A stretch of 64,000 bases of DNA from an uncultured Spirochaetaceae bacterium (GCA_944389505.1 CALXMP010000004.1:62001-126000); one strand, 5' to 3'. Shown: positions 25,627 to 33,782, counted from the first letter of the stretch. A program made the numbers and translations. Notes: a model not told the origin generated them from the letters alone.

Positions 25627-26592
25627 TCAGCAGCTTCTGCAGGCAGAGATTGCTACTGACAGCTTATGCATATCCTGCTCGGTTGCCAGCGTGCAGTCAG
25701 CACCGAGTATGAAACCAGTCTTTCCAAATGATCCGATAGTATCCTTGACAGCCTTCTCGATCTCCGCATCCGTTCCATCGACGAGGACACCATGTCTGTC
25801 AGGGAGACCTCCCATGATTGTCTTGCCCTTGAAGAGCTTCCTGCCCTCCTCAAGCGAGTACGGAGCTGCATATACGCCCCAGTTGGCAACATCGCAGAGG
25901 TCGGCATAGGAGGCATAGCGCTCCATATTGAGCTTATCCTTGCACATATGGAGGAACGAGTATCCACCAGCTTCCTTGATTGCAGCAAGAATCTGCTTAT
26001 CCATAGGAGCGATCCACTTCTCGAACTCCTCATCGGTGAAATAGCGCTTCTCAGCACCGAGTGCTGCGTAATAGACGCCATCAACGCCAAGCTCGATATA
26101 TGTTCTGGCAAGATCGCACATGACATCTGTGATTCTCTGCATTGCGCTCTGCATCTTCGCAGGATCTTCTCTCAGGTACTCAACGAGAATCTCCCTTGTC
26201 TTGTCGTAGCTTATGCCCATCTTCTCAATCGGATGGATCGAAGAAGCTGTCACACCATGGAGTGTTCCGATGGAGAATGCAGTGCTGTCAGCCTTGTCGA
26301 GGATTGCCTTGGTGAAATCAACCTGGGCCTGCATGAAGTCAGACTTCATTGAGAATCCCCTTACAAGCCTCTCATACTCAACAGGGCTTGTAAGCTCGCC
26401 GACATATGGCACAAGGTTCTCATTCATTATCTTTATGATATCTGTATCGGTCTCTTTGAAGAAATCGAGATGGGACTTCACTCCTGCTTCCCCATATGCC
26501 TTGTCATGCGGGAAGTGGAGGGAGAATCCGCAAGGTACGTAATCCACACTCTCGTGCCTGATAGCAGCAATAACGCGCTCTTTTTTGTTCAT
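25627..26592 (-). CDS. UroD-like protein with zinc methyltransferase signature, copy 1
   Basis: 321 residues of the uroporphyrinogen decarboxylase superfamily. The UroD N-terminal RQAGR motif is missing; the same place reads CGFSLHF. In its stead His215, Cys217 (LHMCKDK) and Cys300 (GADC) form an HxC...C triad with a spacing close to that of MtaA/MtbA/CmuA proteins, zinc enzymes that move methyl groups between a corrinoid protein and a thiol. A methyl-transfer role is therefore likelier than porphyrin synthesis, but no corrinoid protein is coded in the window. The gene leads the nine-gene peptide operon. A paralogue lies at 31032. AAGGAG precedes the ATG. Confidence 0.82.
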   Translation of the reverse strand: MNKKERVIAAIRHESVDYVPCGFSLHFPHDKAYGEAGVKSHLDFFKETDTDIIKIMNENLVPYVGELTSPVEYERLVRGFSMKSDFMQAQVDFTKAILDKADSTAFSIGTLHGVTASSIHPIEKMGISYDKTREILVEYLREDPAKMQSAMQRITDVMCDLARTYIELGVDGVYYAALGAEKRYFTDEEFEKWIAPMDKQILAAIKEAGGYSFLHMCKDKLNMERYASYADLCDVANWGVYAAPYSLEEGRKLFKGKTIMGGLPDRHGVLVDGTDAEIEKAVKDTIGSFGKTGFILGADCTLATEQDMHKLSVAISACRSC

Positions 26593-26604
26593 AACAGCTC
26601 CTTA

Positions 26605-26671
26605 GCTGGTAACATGCTCTCTGATATTACCAGCACTGATTTCATTATGACTCACATTTTCCAGTTGTCAA
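26605..26671 (-). promoter_or_regulatory. Promoter and inverted repeat of the peptide operon
   Basis: Minus strand: TTGACA (26671-26666), 16-bp spacer, CATAAT (26649-26644). Just past the expected start, an 8-bp perfect inverted repeat GCTGGTAA...TTACCAGC (26634-26605) encloses TAATATCAG, a word that also occurs in the control region of the second UroD-like gene. It may be an operator for one of the GntR/FCD proteins or a leader hairpin. Confidence 0.6.
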
Positions 26672-26752
26672 CAAAATTCTTAACGATGATTTAATATCAC
26701 AATTTCTTCAAATACAGATAATTGCTATAAAATCTGTCCCAATAGTGCACAG

Positions 26753-26779
26753 AATCCCCCTGATATTATCAGAGGGATT
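26753..26779 (-). terminator. Terminator-like hairpin after the sugar ABC operon
   Basis: A 12-bp stem with one mismatch, AATCCCTCTGAT and ATCAGGGGGATT around the three-base loop AAT, lies seven bases beyond the stop at 26786. There is no T run after it on the minus strand. Confidence 0.5.
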
Positions 26780-26785
26780 ATCACA

Positions 26786-27622
26786 TTATCCCTTGACTGC
26801 GCCTGAAAAGCTTCCGGCCTTCTGCATCAGCTGCATCAGGAGGTACAGGATGATTGCAGGGAGGATGACGAGCGTACATCCGGCAAGGATTACCTGCCAA
26901 GGCGTTGCCAGTCCATCGCTTACGGGAAGCATCGAGACGGAGACCATAAGGGTGTACTTCGAATTCTTATTGAGGAACAGAAGCGGCCAGAAGTAGTCAT
27001 TCCATCTCGCTATCATCGTAAGGGAAGCCCAGGATGCGAGAGCTGGCTTTATCACAGGGCAGACAACACGCCAGAAGATGCCGAACTCCCTGCAGCCATC
27101 AACGCGGGACGCCTCTACAAGCTCATCAGGTACATCTTTTATATACTGTGTCAGATAGAAGATGCCAACAGCTGTGGCGATTCTTGGGATTACAAGTGAC
27201 CAGAGGCTGTTGATCAGGTTCATCTTCCTCATGATGACGAAGAGCGGGATTGCACCGGCTTCCGCGCTTATCGCCATGGTCGCGACAACAAATGCGAAGA
27301 GCTTCGCACGGCCAGGGAAGCGGTACTTCGCGAATGCGAATCCTGCAAGTGCGCAGAAGAAGAGCGTCGTTATCGTTCCGAGCACTGTCGTGAAGCCGCT
27401 GTTGAAGAGATTCGTCCATACAGGTATGAGCTCAAAGAGCCTTGCGAAGTTCGCAAGCGTGGCATGCTCGATAGTCAGTGCAGCGAATCCCGAAATCTTC
27501 TCTCCTACCGACTTCACAGAGATGAAGCACATCCAGAGGACTGGAAAGAGGCAGAGCGCCACGACGAGTATCATGAAGGCATTTACGATTATTGTCTGTC
27601 CACGGTTGTTCTTCAATGACAT
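26786..27622 (-). CDS. Sugar ABC transporter permease MalG type
   Basis: 278 residues, six membrane helices. The EAA loop that contacts the ATPase is seen as ELVEASRVDGCREFGIFWRV, and the N-terminus (CLFPVLWMCFISVKS) is typical of the second carbohydrate permease. It starts one base after the MalF-type gene stops. No ATPase gene is in this operon, so a shared MsmK-type ATPase coded elsewhere is likely. Substrate unknown. Confidence 0.92.
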   Translation of the reverse strand: MSLKNNRGQTIIVNAFMILVVALCLFPVLWMCFISVKSVGEKISGFAALTIEHATLANFARLFELIPVWTNLFNSGFTTVLGTITTLFFCALAGFAFAKYRFPGRAKLFAFVVATMAISAEAGAIPLFVIMRKMNLINSLWSLVIPRIATAVGIFYLTQYIKDVPDELVEASRVDGCREFGIFWRVVCPVIKPALASWASLTMIARWNDYFWPLLFLNKNSKYTLMVSVSMLPVSDGLATPWQVILAGCTLVILPAIILYLLMQLMQKAGSFSGAVKG

Positions 27623-27623
27623 A

Positions 27624-28544
27624 TCACACCCCCTCCTCGCTTCTGCGCAGCCTGTACTGGATCATCGATATGACAAGGAGCACGAGGATCAGGACGACAC
27701 TCAGTGCCGATGCATATCCGAGGTTGAACGACTTGAAGCCATTCTCATATACAAGCTGGAACAGTGACGTATTGCTCGTTCCCGGTCCGGAGAGCGTATA
27801 GGACTCGTTGAACATCTTCCAGATATCTATCGTGACAGTGAGCGCGCAGAAGAAGAGGATATTCTTCAGAAGAGGTATCGTAATGTACCAGAACTGCTGC
27901 AGGACTCCTGCCCCATCAACGGTGGCTGCCTCATAGTACTCCTTCGATATATTCAACAGTCCGGAGTATATGATGATCGTGAACCACGGAATGATTCTCC
28001 ATATGAAAAGGATTATGACCGGGATCTTCGCATACTGGCTGCTTCCAAGCCATGCCCGGCGCTTGCCTCCGAGAGAGACGATGATCTCATTGATCAGTCC
28101 TGCATTCTCATCGAAGAGCATCATGAATATAAGTCCCATCGCAACAGAAGCGCAGACGTATGGCAGGAATGTCACCGTCTGGAAGACCTTCTTGGCCCTG
28201 AGGCGTGGGCTGTTGAGACAGACTGCGATCATAAGAGCCAGGACGACGACTCCGATCACAGCTACGATCCAGTACCATACATTATTCAGGAACGCTTCCC
28301 TGAACATATAGTCCTGGAACATGACCTTGTACTGGTGGAAACCCACCCATCTGAAGTTTCTCAGTCCATTCCAGTTAGCGAAGCTGATGACGAATGTCCA
28401 GATAACAGGAATGAGCTGGAATACAAGGAAGAGGATGAAGAACGGCGCAATAAATAGATATGGTGCACGATACTTCCATATAGTTGCCAGCAGACCGCTT
28501 TTCCTTTCACCGGAAGAGAATACCGCTGTTTTTCTTCTGCCCAT
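27624..28544 (-). CDS. Sugar ABC transporter permease MalF type
   Basis: 306 residues. A first helix (APYLFIAPFFILFLVFQLIP) and the segment TFVISFANWNGL are typical of CUT1-family MalF permeases, and the ATPase-contact loop reads EYYEAATVDGAGVLQQFWYI. It forms the channel with the MalG-type protein. AGGAGG precedes the ATG. A strong hairpin separates it from the binding-protein gene. Confidence 0.92.
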   Translation of the reverse strand: MGRRKTAVFSSGERKSGLLATIWKYRAPYLFIAPFFILFLVFQLIPVIWTFVISFANWNGLRNFRWVGFHQYKVMFQDYMFREAFLNNVWYWIVAVIGVVVLALMIAVCLNSPRLRAKKVFQTVTFLPYVCASVAMGLIFMMLFDENAGLINEIIVSLGGKRRAWLGSSQYAKIPVIILFIWRIIPWFTIIIYSGLLNISKEYYEAATVDGAGVLQQFWYITIPLLKNILFFCALTVTIDIWKMFNESYTLSGPGTSNTSLFQLVYENGFKSFNLGYASALSVVLILVLLVISMIQYRLRRSEEGV

Positions 28545-28565
28545 TTATTCCTCCTTTCGAATGAT

Positions 28566-28591
28566 GCAGCCTGCCCGGAGGGGCAGACTGC
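28566..28591 (-). other. Intercistronic hairpin after the sugar-binding protein gene
   Basis: GCAGTCTGCCC and GGGCAGGCTGC form an 11-bp stem with one G-U pair and a four-base loop in the 54-bp gap. It is placed as in malE-malF and probably stabilises the mRNA of the binding protein. Confidence 0.55.
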
Positions 28592-28598
28592 TTTAAAG

Positions 28599-29945
28599 TC
28601 AGACCTCAGCCTGCCCGATCATGAGCTTAAGCTGGCTGTCCATATTGGCAATTGCCTGATCCATCGTCTGCTCGCCTGCGACGTACTTCTCGATCTCGGC
28701 ACTAATGATGATATCAGCCTGTGCATCCTGCGGTGTTACGACCATGTTCTTAGCAGCATTGTTAAGACCATCGGACTCAGCCTTCCTGAATGACTGTCCG
28801 CCATAGAACGGCTCTGGTGCCTGCCAGAAAGGATCTGCGAGGACTTCCTTCGATACAGGGTTGGCATATGGGCCATTCTGCTCTACGAGCTTGTTGACTC
28901 TGGCCTGGATAGCTTCATTGTTGTTCTGCCAATCATACCACATATCCTGGATCAGCGTCTCATACTCATTCGTTCCGGTATCAACAAGACAGAAGTACTG
29001 CGATACAGGAGCTCCGCCTACGCCGATCTCCTCGAATACAGGAGCGTTCATGACTCTCCAGTCACCAGCGGTCTCTGTCAGGTTCTTCCTGAGGAACTCA
29101 TCCCAGAATGCTCCGATGTAGAATGTTGCGATCTTTCCATCGTCAGTTGCCTCATAGATAGGTGGCTGCATCATCGAAGTCCTGTAGAGAAGACCTTCGG
29201 AATTGAGCTGGTCAAGGAAGCCAAGAGCAAGCTTCGTGCCCTCATCGGAACCGATCACGACATTGCCGTTCTCGTCCCAGATCCTTGCATTTGCCTGCGG
29301 CATGAGACCACGTCTTCCCCAGTATCTCCAGGTGTAGTTCGTCGTATCGATCCAGGAGAGGAAGACCTCACCATTGGATCTCTCCTTGAGGAGTCTTCCG
29401 GCCTCGATGTAACCATCGAATGTGCTCATCATAGCAGGATCAACATCATACTTCTCAAAGATCTCTGCATTGTAGAAAAGAAGCTGAGGACGTACGGAAT
29501 CCTGGAGACCATAGATCTTTCCATCGACGATTGCATCATCAATCGATCCGTCGAGGTAGAGGTCTGCCTGCGGCTCATAGTAATCGGTCTGGTCAAGGAG
29601 AAGGCCTGCCTTAGCAAGCTCAATAAGACCTACAGTATCGAGCATGATGACATCGGGAAGCGACTCCTGATCCCCTGCCATCGAGTACATGATGACTCTC
29701 TGCTGTCCATCAGCCATTGTAGGAATAGTCTCGACGTGGAGCGTCACATCTGCTGTTGCATCGCCCTGTCTATCGAGGAACTCCTGGTAGAAAGGTGCTC
29801 TGAACTGCGGCTGTCCTGTAGACCAGATGAGAAGCTGTCCTTTCGGATAGACACCATCTGCAGCTGCTTTATCCGACGAACCGCCTGCGAATACAGGCAT
29901 GAACGCAACAAGGCAGATCAATGCAAGCATCAAAATTCTCTTCAT
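28599..29945 (-). CDS. Sugar-type extracellular solute-binding protein
   Basis: 448 residues of solute-binding family 1. The signal peptide MKRILMLALICLVAFMPVFA ends before GGSSDKAAADG, without a lipobox. The mature protein shows the family pattern LPDVIMLDTVGLIELAKAGLL and VDGKIYGLQDSVRPQLLFYN. It should bind a sugar, sugar acid or related solute for the MalF/MalG-type pair. AAGGAGG lies more than 20 bases before the ATG, but the bases between can fold into a small stem (GAGT-ACTC) that would shorten the gap. Confidence 0.92.
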   Translation of the reverse strand: MKRILMLALICLVAFMPVFAGGSSDKAAADGVYPKGQLLIWSTGQPQFRAPFYQEFLDRQGDATADVTLHVETIPTMADGQQRVIMYSMAGDQESLPDVIMLDTVGLIELAKAGLLLDQTDYYEPQADLYLDGSIDDAIVDGKIYGLQDSVRPQLLFYNAEIFEKYDVDPAMMSTFDGYIEAGRLLKERSNGEVFLSWIDTTNYTWRYWGRRGLMPQANARIWDENGNVVIGSDEGTKLALGFLDQLNSEGLLYRTSMMQPPIYEATDDGKIATFYIGAFWDEFLRKNLTETAGDWRVMNAPVFEEIGVGGAPVSQYFCLVDTGTNEYETLIQDMWYDWQNNNEAIQARVNKLVEQNGPYANPVSKEVLADPFWQAPEPFYGGQSFRKAESDGLNNAAKNMVVTPQDAQADIIISAEIEKYVAGEQTMDQAIANMDSQLKLMIGQAEV

Positions 29946-30124
29946 AAGCTAAATGAGTAGAGGACTCCCTCCTTTTCGTTTTTTCTCCCACCCGTGTCCT
30001 CTATCCACGGGATGGATATATCTTAACAGCTAATTCGGCTGGATTAAGAAACAAATGATCAAAAACAGATTAGATTACTAATCATATTACAGGTATAGTC
30101 TGCCACGGTTTTCAGAGTTGTCAA
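29946..30124 (-). promoter_or_regulatory. Control region of the sugar ABC operon
   Basis: TTGACA (30124-30119, minus strand) is the likely -35 box; the best -10 at 18 bp is GACTAT. Downstream lie a TAATAT half-site (30089-30084) and directly next to it an 11-bp perfect palindrome GATTAGTAATC (30083-30073), together resembling the palindrome before the second UroD-like gene. Further on, CCCGTG...CACGGG (30011-29991) can form a leader hairpin. No gene is seen in this stretch. Confidence 0.5.
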
Positions 30125-30179
30125 TCAAAATCTCTCCTTACTGAAACAGGATTATCAGGCATGCGTCCTCTTGTAGACG

Positions 30180-30210
30180 AAAAAAGCGCTGCAGAGTAAA
30201 TCCACAGCGC
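30180..30210 (-). terminator. Rho-independent terminator of GntR copy 2
   Basis: GCGCTG and CAGCGC pair across 13 bases and are followed on the minus strand by six T residues, about 60 bases past the regulator's stop. It separates the regulator from the sugar transporter operon. Confidence 0.85.
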
Positions 30211-30268
30211 CATTGCTATCAGCCATTAACAATATGCAAAGCATATACCAGAGTCAATATATAGCGTA

Positions 30269-30916
30269 TCAGAATGCGATAATCTTCTCGAAATTCTGCT
30301 TTACGGAAGCAATGTCCTTTCCCAGCGCAGAAACTGCCCTATCGGTATCACCTGCCTTCAAAGCTTCCGCTATCTCCTTATGATACGAGGACTTTGATTC
30401 TGTATCATTGGTCAGAGCGAATGAATAGTAGACTGCGAAGAAACGTGAGCATCGCTTGAGGATGCTATCAAGCATGCTGTATGCGAATCCATTGCCGCTA
30501 AGGGAGCAGAGGACAAGGTGGAAACGGGAATTGCGGTAATAGTTTCCTGATATCCCCCCATCATCGGAAGAAGCCCTGTACAGCGAAGGATCGAAAAGCT
30601 TCCTGAGCTTCTCATCCGTCAGCATCGGCACTGCCCTCTTCAGATTCGAGATCTCTATATCCGTCCGGACATCGAGGATATCCACAATCTCATGGAGAGT
30701 GAAGGGAACAACCTGATACCCGAAACGAGGAAGGCTCTGGAGGATATTGTCCTTGCAGAGCTCTATCAGGGCCTCCCTCACGGGAGCCTTGCTGACACCG
30801 AAACGCTCTGTCAGAGAGCCCTCAGTGAGGATATCATTGGGTCGGAATCTGCCGCTTGAAATATCATCAAGCAGCGTATCATAAACCATTTTCTTAAGAG
30901 AGCCGCTGTTTTCCAT
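30269..30916 (-). CDS. GntR/FCD transcriptional regulator, copy 2
   Basis: 215 residues, a paralogue of the regulator at 18061. The DNA-binding part reads NDILTEGSLTERFGVSKAPV and REALIELCKDNIL; SLPRFGYQVVPF follows, then an FCD domain with conserved His and Asn residues (RNSRFHLVLCSLSGN). It is divergent from the second UroD-like gene and sits beside the sugar transporter, the usual place for a local repressor. A good promoter, TTTACA-N17-TAATCT, ends eight bases before the ATG, so the leader is at most one or two bases long. Confidence 0.92.
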   Translation of the reverse strand: MENSGSLKKMVYDTLLDDISSGRFRPNDILTEGSLTERFGVSKAPVREALIELCKDNILQSLPRFGYQVVPFTLHEIVDILDVRTDIEISNLKRAVPMLTDEKLRKLFDPSLYRASSDDGGISGNYYRNSRFHLVLCSLSGNGFAYSMLDSILKRCSRFFAVYYSFALTNDTESKSSYHKEIAEALKAGDTDRAVSALGKDIASVKQNFEKIIAF

Positions 30917-30924
30917 CCGCTACA

Positions 30925-30953
30925 AGATTACAGAACAACCGCTTTACTGTAAA
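30925..30953 (-). promoter_or_regulatory. Promoter of GntR copy 2
   Basis: Minus strand: TTTACA (30953-30948), 17-bp spacer, TAATCT (30930-30925), then eight bases to the ATG at 30916. No ribosome site fits in that space. Confidence 0.6.
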
Positions 30954-30969
30954 GACGATATTCTTTTCC

Positions 30970-31017
30970 TTGACAATGGCGGCACTGATGCTAAGCTTAA
31001 TAATATCAGTAATATTA
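30970..31017 (+). promoter_or_regulatory. Control region of the second UroD-like gene with palindrome
   Basis: TTGACA at 30970-30975 is a perfect -35 box; the -10 is not clear, with AAGCTT at 17 bp and TTAATA further on. TAATAT-CAGTA-ATATTA (31001-31017) is a perfect palindrome ending 14 bases before the start codon, a fitting operator for the divergent GntR/FCD regulator. Confidence 0.55.
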
Positions 31018-31031
31018 CGAAGGAAGGGAAT

Positions 31032-31985
31032 ATGGACAGGAAGGAAAGACTTCAGGCTACCCTGAACGGAGAAAAGCATAGCGGTATCATATCGGGCTTC
31101 TGGTATCACTTCAGCCAGGATGCCATGTATGGGGAGAAAGCGGTACAGGCACATATAGATTTCTACAATGCTGTCAATCCGGATGTGCTCAAGGTCATGA
31201 ATGAGCATATGTTCCAGATACGTGAGAAGATAGAGAAGCCTGAGGACTGGAGGAAGGTGACGCACATTCCTTTCAGCGAAGGTCCCTACCCTGGCCTTAT
31301 CGATGAGTTCAAGGCAATCCGCAAGGCCCTGCCTGCTGACCTTCCGCTTTTCGCAACGGTCCATGGAGTGCTCGTATCCGCATACCACGCGACGGAGACA
31401 CCGGGCAATTTCAAGAATCCGGAGAACATGGTCTCAAGGCATCTGAGAGAGGATCCGGAATCGGTCTGCAAGGGACTGGATGTCGTTGCAGAGACATTGA
31501 TAGAGCTCTGCGGAGAGCTTAAGAAGGCTGGTGCTGATGGAATCTACTATGCAGCCCTTGGCGGAGAGGCGTACAGGTTTACGGAGGATGTCTTCACCTC
31601 ATATGTTAAGAAATATGACAGCATGGTGATAGACGGAATCAATGATACAGGAGCGATAAGCATCCTCCATATCTGCAAGGATAAGATCAGGCTCCCGCTC
31701 TACAGCGGCATCGATGCTGATATCGTGAACTGGGATACGCACGACTGCGAATACGGCATAGGTGAAGGCAGAAAATACTTCCCAGGAAAGACCCTCCTCG
31801 GAGGCTTCGATGACAGGACCGGCATCCTTGTCGAAGGCACGAAGGAAGAGATACTTGCAGAGACGGACCGCATAGTCAAGGAAGCTGGCAGGGATAAGCT
31901 GATCATTGGATCGGACTGCACCCTCCCAGGCGACATCGAACCCTGGAGAATCCGCACAGTCATCGACTACGCGCATACACTCTAA
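31032..31985 (+). CDS. UroD-like protein with zinc methyltransferase signature, copy 2
   Basis: 317 residues, paralogue of the protein at 25627. Shared blocks are DGIYYAALG, LHICKDKI, LLGGFDDRTGILVEGT and IIGSDCTL. His213, Cys215 and Cys296 make the HxC...C triad of corrinoid-linked zinc methyltransferases; the RQAGR motif of true decarboxylases is replaced by SGFWYHF. Together with the divergent GntR/FCD regulator it repeats the gene pair of the first operon. GGAAGGG precedes the ATG, and a terminator follows the stop. Confidence 0.82.
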   Translation: MDRKERLQATLNGEKHSGIISGFWYHFSQDAMYGEKAVQAHIDFYNAVNPDVLKVMNEHMFQIREKIEKPEDWRKVTHIPFSEGPYPGLIDEFKAIRKALPADLPLFATVHGVLVSAYHATETPGNFKNPENMVSRHLREDPESVCKGLDVVAETLIELCGELKKAGADGIYYAALGGEAYRFTEDVFTSYVKKYDSMVIDGINDTGAISILHICKDKIRLPLYSGIDADIVNWDTHDCEYGIGEGRKYFPGKTLLGGFDDRTGILVEGTKEEILAETDRIVKEAGRDKLIIGSDCTLPGDIEPWRIRTVIDYAHTL

Positions 31986-32005
31986 TATATTACATACCTA
32001 CTGAC

Positions 32006-32032
32006 GGGGCTGTTTGCTGCCAGCCCCTTTTC
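32006..32032 (+). terminator. Rho-independent terminator
   Basis: GGGGCTG and CAGCCCC form a 7-bp stem with an eight-base loop and are followed by TTTT, 20 bases past the stop of the second UroD-like gene. Confidence 0.85.
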
Positions 32033-32570
32033 CATTTGCCCATAGCTCAGCGGGCACGCCCATGTCCCGGAAAAGACTCTCCAAGAGGTTTATGGGGAAT
32101 AAAGGAACACAACGCAATCAGTGATATACGCAGAACATCCAGTTCCTGTTTTTTAATAGTTGATAGCTATTGGGTGAATACGAGAGATATCCGGTAAACA
32201 ATCTGCATCATGCAGAAATATAAATACATGCTCATCATCCATCTCTCGGAATAGAAAGAAGGTACATGGCTTCTGCCGCCCAAAGAGAACACCTATCATT
32301 TCAGGCCAGATGGTCCTAGCCGGAAATGATTATGGAAAAGAACAAGTATACTAATTTTCTTCATGAAGAATCTGAAGCTTTTCGATGAGAAGGCTTACCT
32401 AAAGGTAGACTAATTCTCAATGACGAGGAATATCTTGGAAGCCTTATCAGCAAGGATGAAGATAACTTTTCTGCTACAGCGAAAAGAAACAATGCTTCCT
32501 GCGGTTGGTACAATACCGGATGATACAAAGACAGATATCATCGGAATGACTGTCAGATATTAAGAACACT
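32033..32570 (+). pseudogene. Non-coding stretch with a decayed short ORF
   Basis: No intact gene is seen here. One reading frame, 32332 to 32523, starts MEKNKYTNFLHEESEAFR, meets TGA at 32386, and continues in the same frame for 44 residues (ESEAFR then EGLPKGRLILNDEEYLGS) to a second TGA. The two parts read like one protein-like sequence with a nonsense change, but the family is not recognised and the ribosome site is weak. The rest (32033-32331) shows no feature I can support. Confidence 0.3.
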
Positions 32571-32596
32571 GAAGGCCCCGGTTTCTCGGAGCCTTC
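32571..32596 (-). terminator. Terminator-like hairpin after the split lipoprotein gene
   Basis: GAAGGCTCCG and CGGGGCCTTC form a 10-bp stem (one G-U pair, six-base loop) 28 bases past the stop at 32624 on the minus strand. On the plus strand it is followed by TTTC, so it may act both ways. Confidence 0.6.
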
Positions 32597-32623
32597 TTTC
32601 ATATTTCATAGGTGATATCGCTA

Positions 32624-33700
32624 TCAGTCAGCTTGAATGAACTTGAGCTGCGAATAGGAGCCGTTGTTATATCCGTCTCTTTCACATGGTACCCATTCAT
32701 AGTCATATGCGCCGATGCTATTAGGATCTATGATGACTATATTATCGAAGGTGCTCGTATATGACGTTGGGACGATAACGACAATCTTTTCCATGAAATT
32801 TTTCTTGGCCGTTTCCGAATTGTCATGATTCAAAAGGATACTGCCTCCAATTTCGACATCCGTTGTCTCAATGACAAGACCGACTTCATCATAGCCATTT
32901 TTAGGCCAATAATATACGTCAGCGACAATATCACCTGTAGCATGCCCATTCGTTATCGGAAAAAGCTTCGTCCCATTCTTAAGGATTGTGATGTCATTGT
33001 TCATGCTCAGAAGCTCCCATACGACAGGGCCAGCTTTGACATCAACATTATCGAGCGTCAGGTTGGAATAGTTCTGGAGCAGGATCTTGCAGGAACTGGA
33101 ATCAGTTGTAAGGACTCCATCCTTGAAGACTATCTTGTTACCTCTGTTAAGCTGCATACCATTGGTCTCGGTTCCTGTGCTTCCTACACTGGATGCCAGA
33201 AGGAGCGAATTTTCACTGAGGTCAAAAGAGATACCATTGACATTATACTGACCGACAGGGAACTTCAGACCATCCGTTGATGTATTCTCAGGAATCACAA
33301 TCTCAGCTCCATCAGAGGCCCGCAGGACTGCATCAGCCGCGGAATCATATATTATATCGCCAGATATAACATGAGAATTCTCCTTAATCCACACGGGGCT
33401 GAAGACATAATCCCTATCGAGAACTACAGTATCGCCTATCTGATAGGTATTCCCATACTGGTCTTCCCACCATCCGAACCTCATGCCGCTCTCGGCATAT
33501 CCATTGAATGGCATGGAAAACTATGTTCCCTTCTCTACTTTCAGTGTCTGGACATTATCATCACTGAAGATGATAGTAACCTCGCAGTATTTATCCATCT
33601 CATTAATCACGGGATAGAGCCATGAATAGTCATATTGAGTACATGATGCCATAACAAATGCAATTGAGAGACATAGCGCGATTCCAAGCTTCTTTCTCAT
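32624..33700 (-). pseudogene. Lipoprotein gene split by an in-frame amber codon
   Basis: The ATG at 33700, behind GGAGGG, opens a lipoprotein: the signal peptide MRKKLGIALCLSIAFVMASC has the lipobox MASC at Cys20, followed by TQYD, as in the lipoprotein at 45674. After 59 codons a TAG at 33523-33521 stops it, and exactly the same frame goes on for 298 more codons. The stop falls inside an InlB/Flg_new repeat (VKVEKGT then FSMPFNGY...MRFGWW), so both sides once formed one domain. The downstream part contains beta-strand-rich sequence without a known enzyme motif. An internal ATG at 33514 has no ribosome site. It is either a pseudogene, a sequence error, or a read-through gene. Confidence 0.75.
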
Positions 33701-33728
33701 CCGACCCTCCGATTGGTATTTCTATTTA

Positions 33729-33769
33729 ATTAAACAACGGCAATTGCTCACTAGTCAACCGGGGGGGGG
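33729..33769 (-). promoter_or_regulatory. Lipoprotein promoter with a 9-base G/C tract before the -35 box
   Basis: Minus strand: nine C residues (33769-33761; nine G on the plus strand), two bases, TTGACT (33758-33753), 18-bp spacer, TTTAAT (33734-33729), then the GGAGGG site and ATG. The tract lies where an activator or UP element would contact RNA polymerase, so a change in length would shift that distance. Confidence 0.55.
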
Positions 33770-33782
33770 TATGCCTTTTAAG

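Noticed and set aside
32038-32053. tRNA-like start GCCCATAGCTCAGCGGG
   Set aside because: No anticodon arm, T arm or matching acceptor end follows; the likeness is limited to these bases.
32386-32388. The TGA in the short frame as a selenocysteine codon
   Set aside because: No SECIS-like hairpin follows and the context is that of a decaying region.
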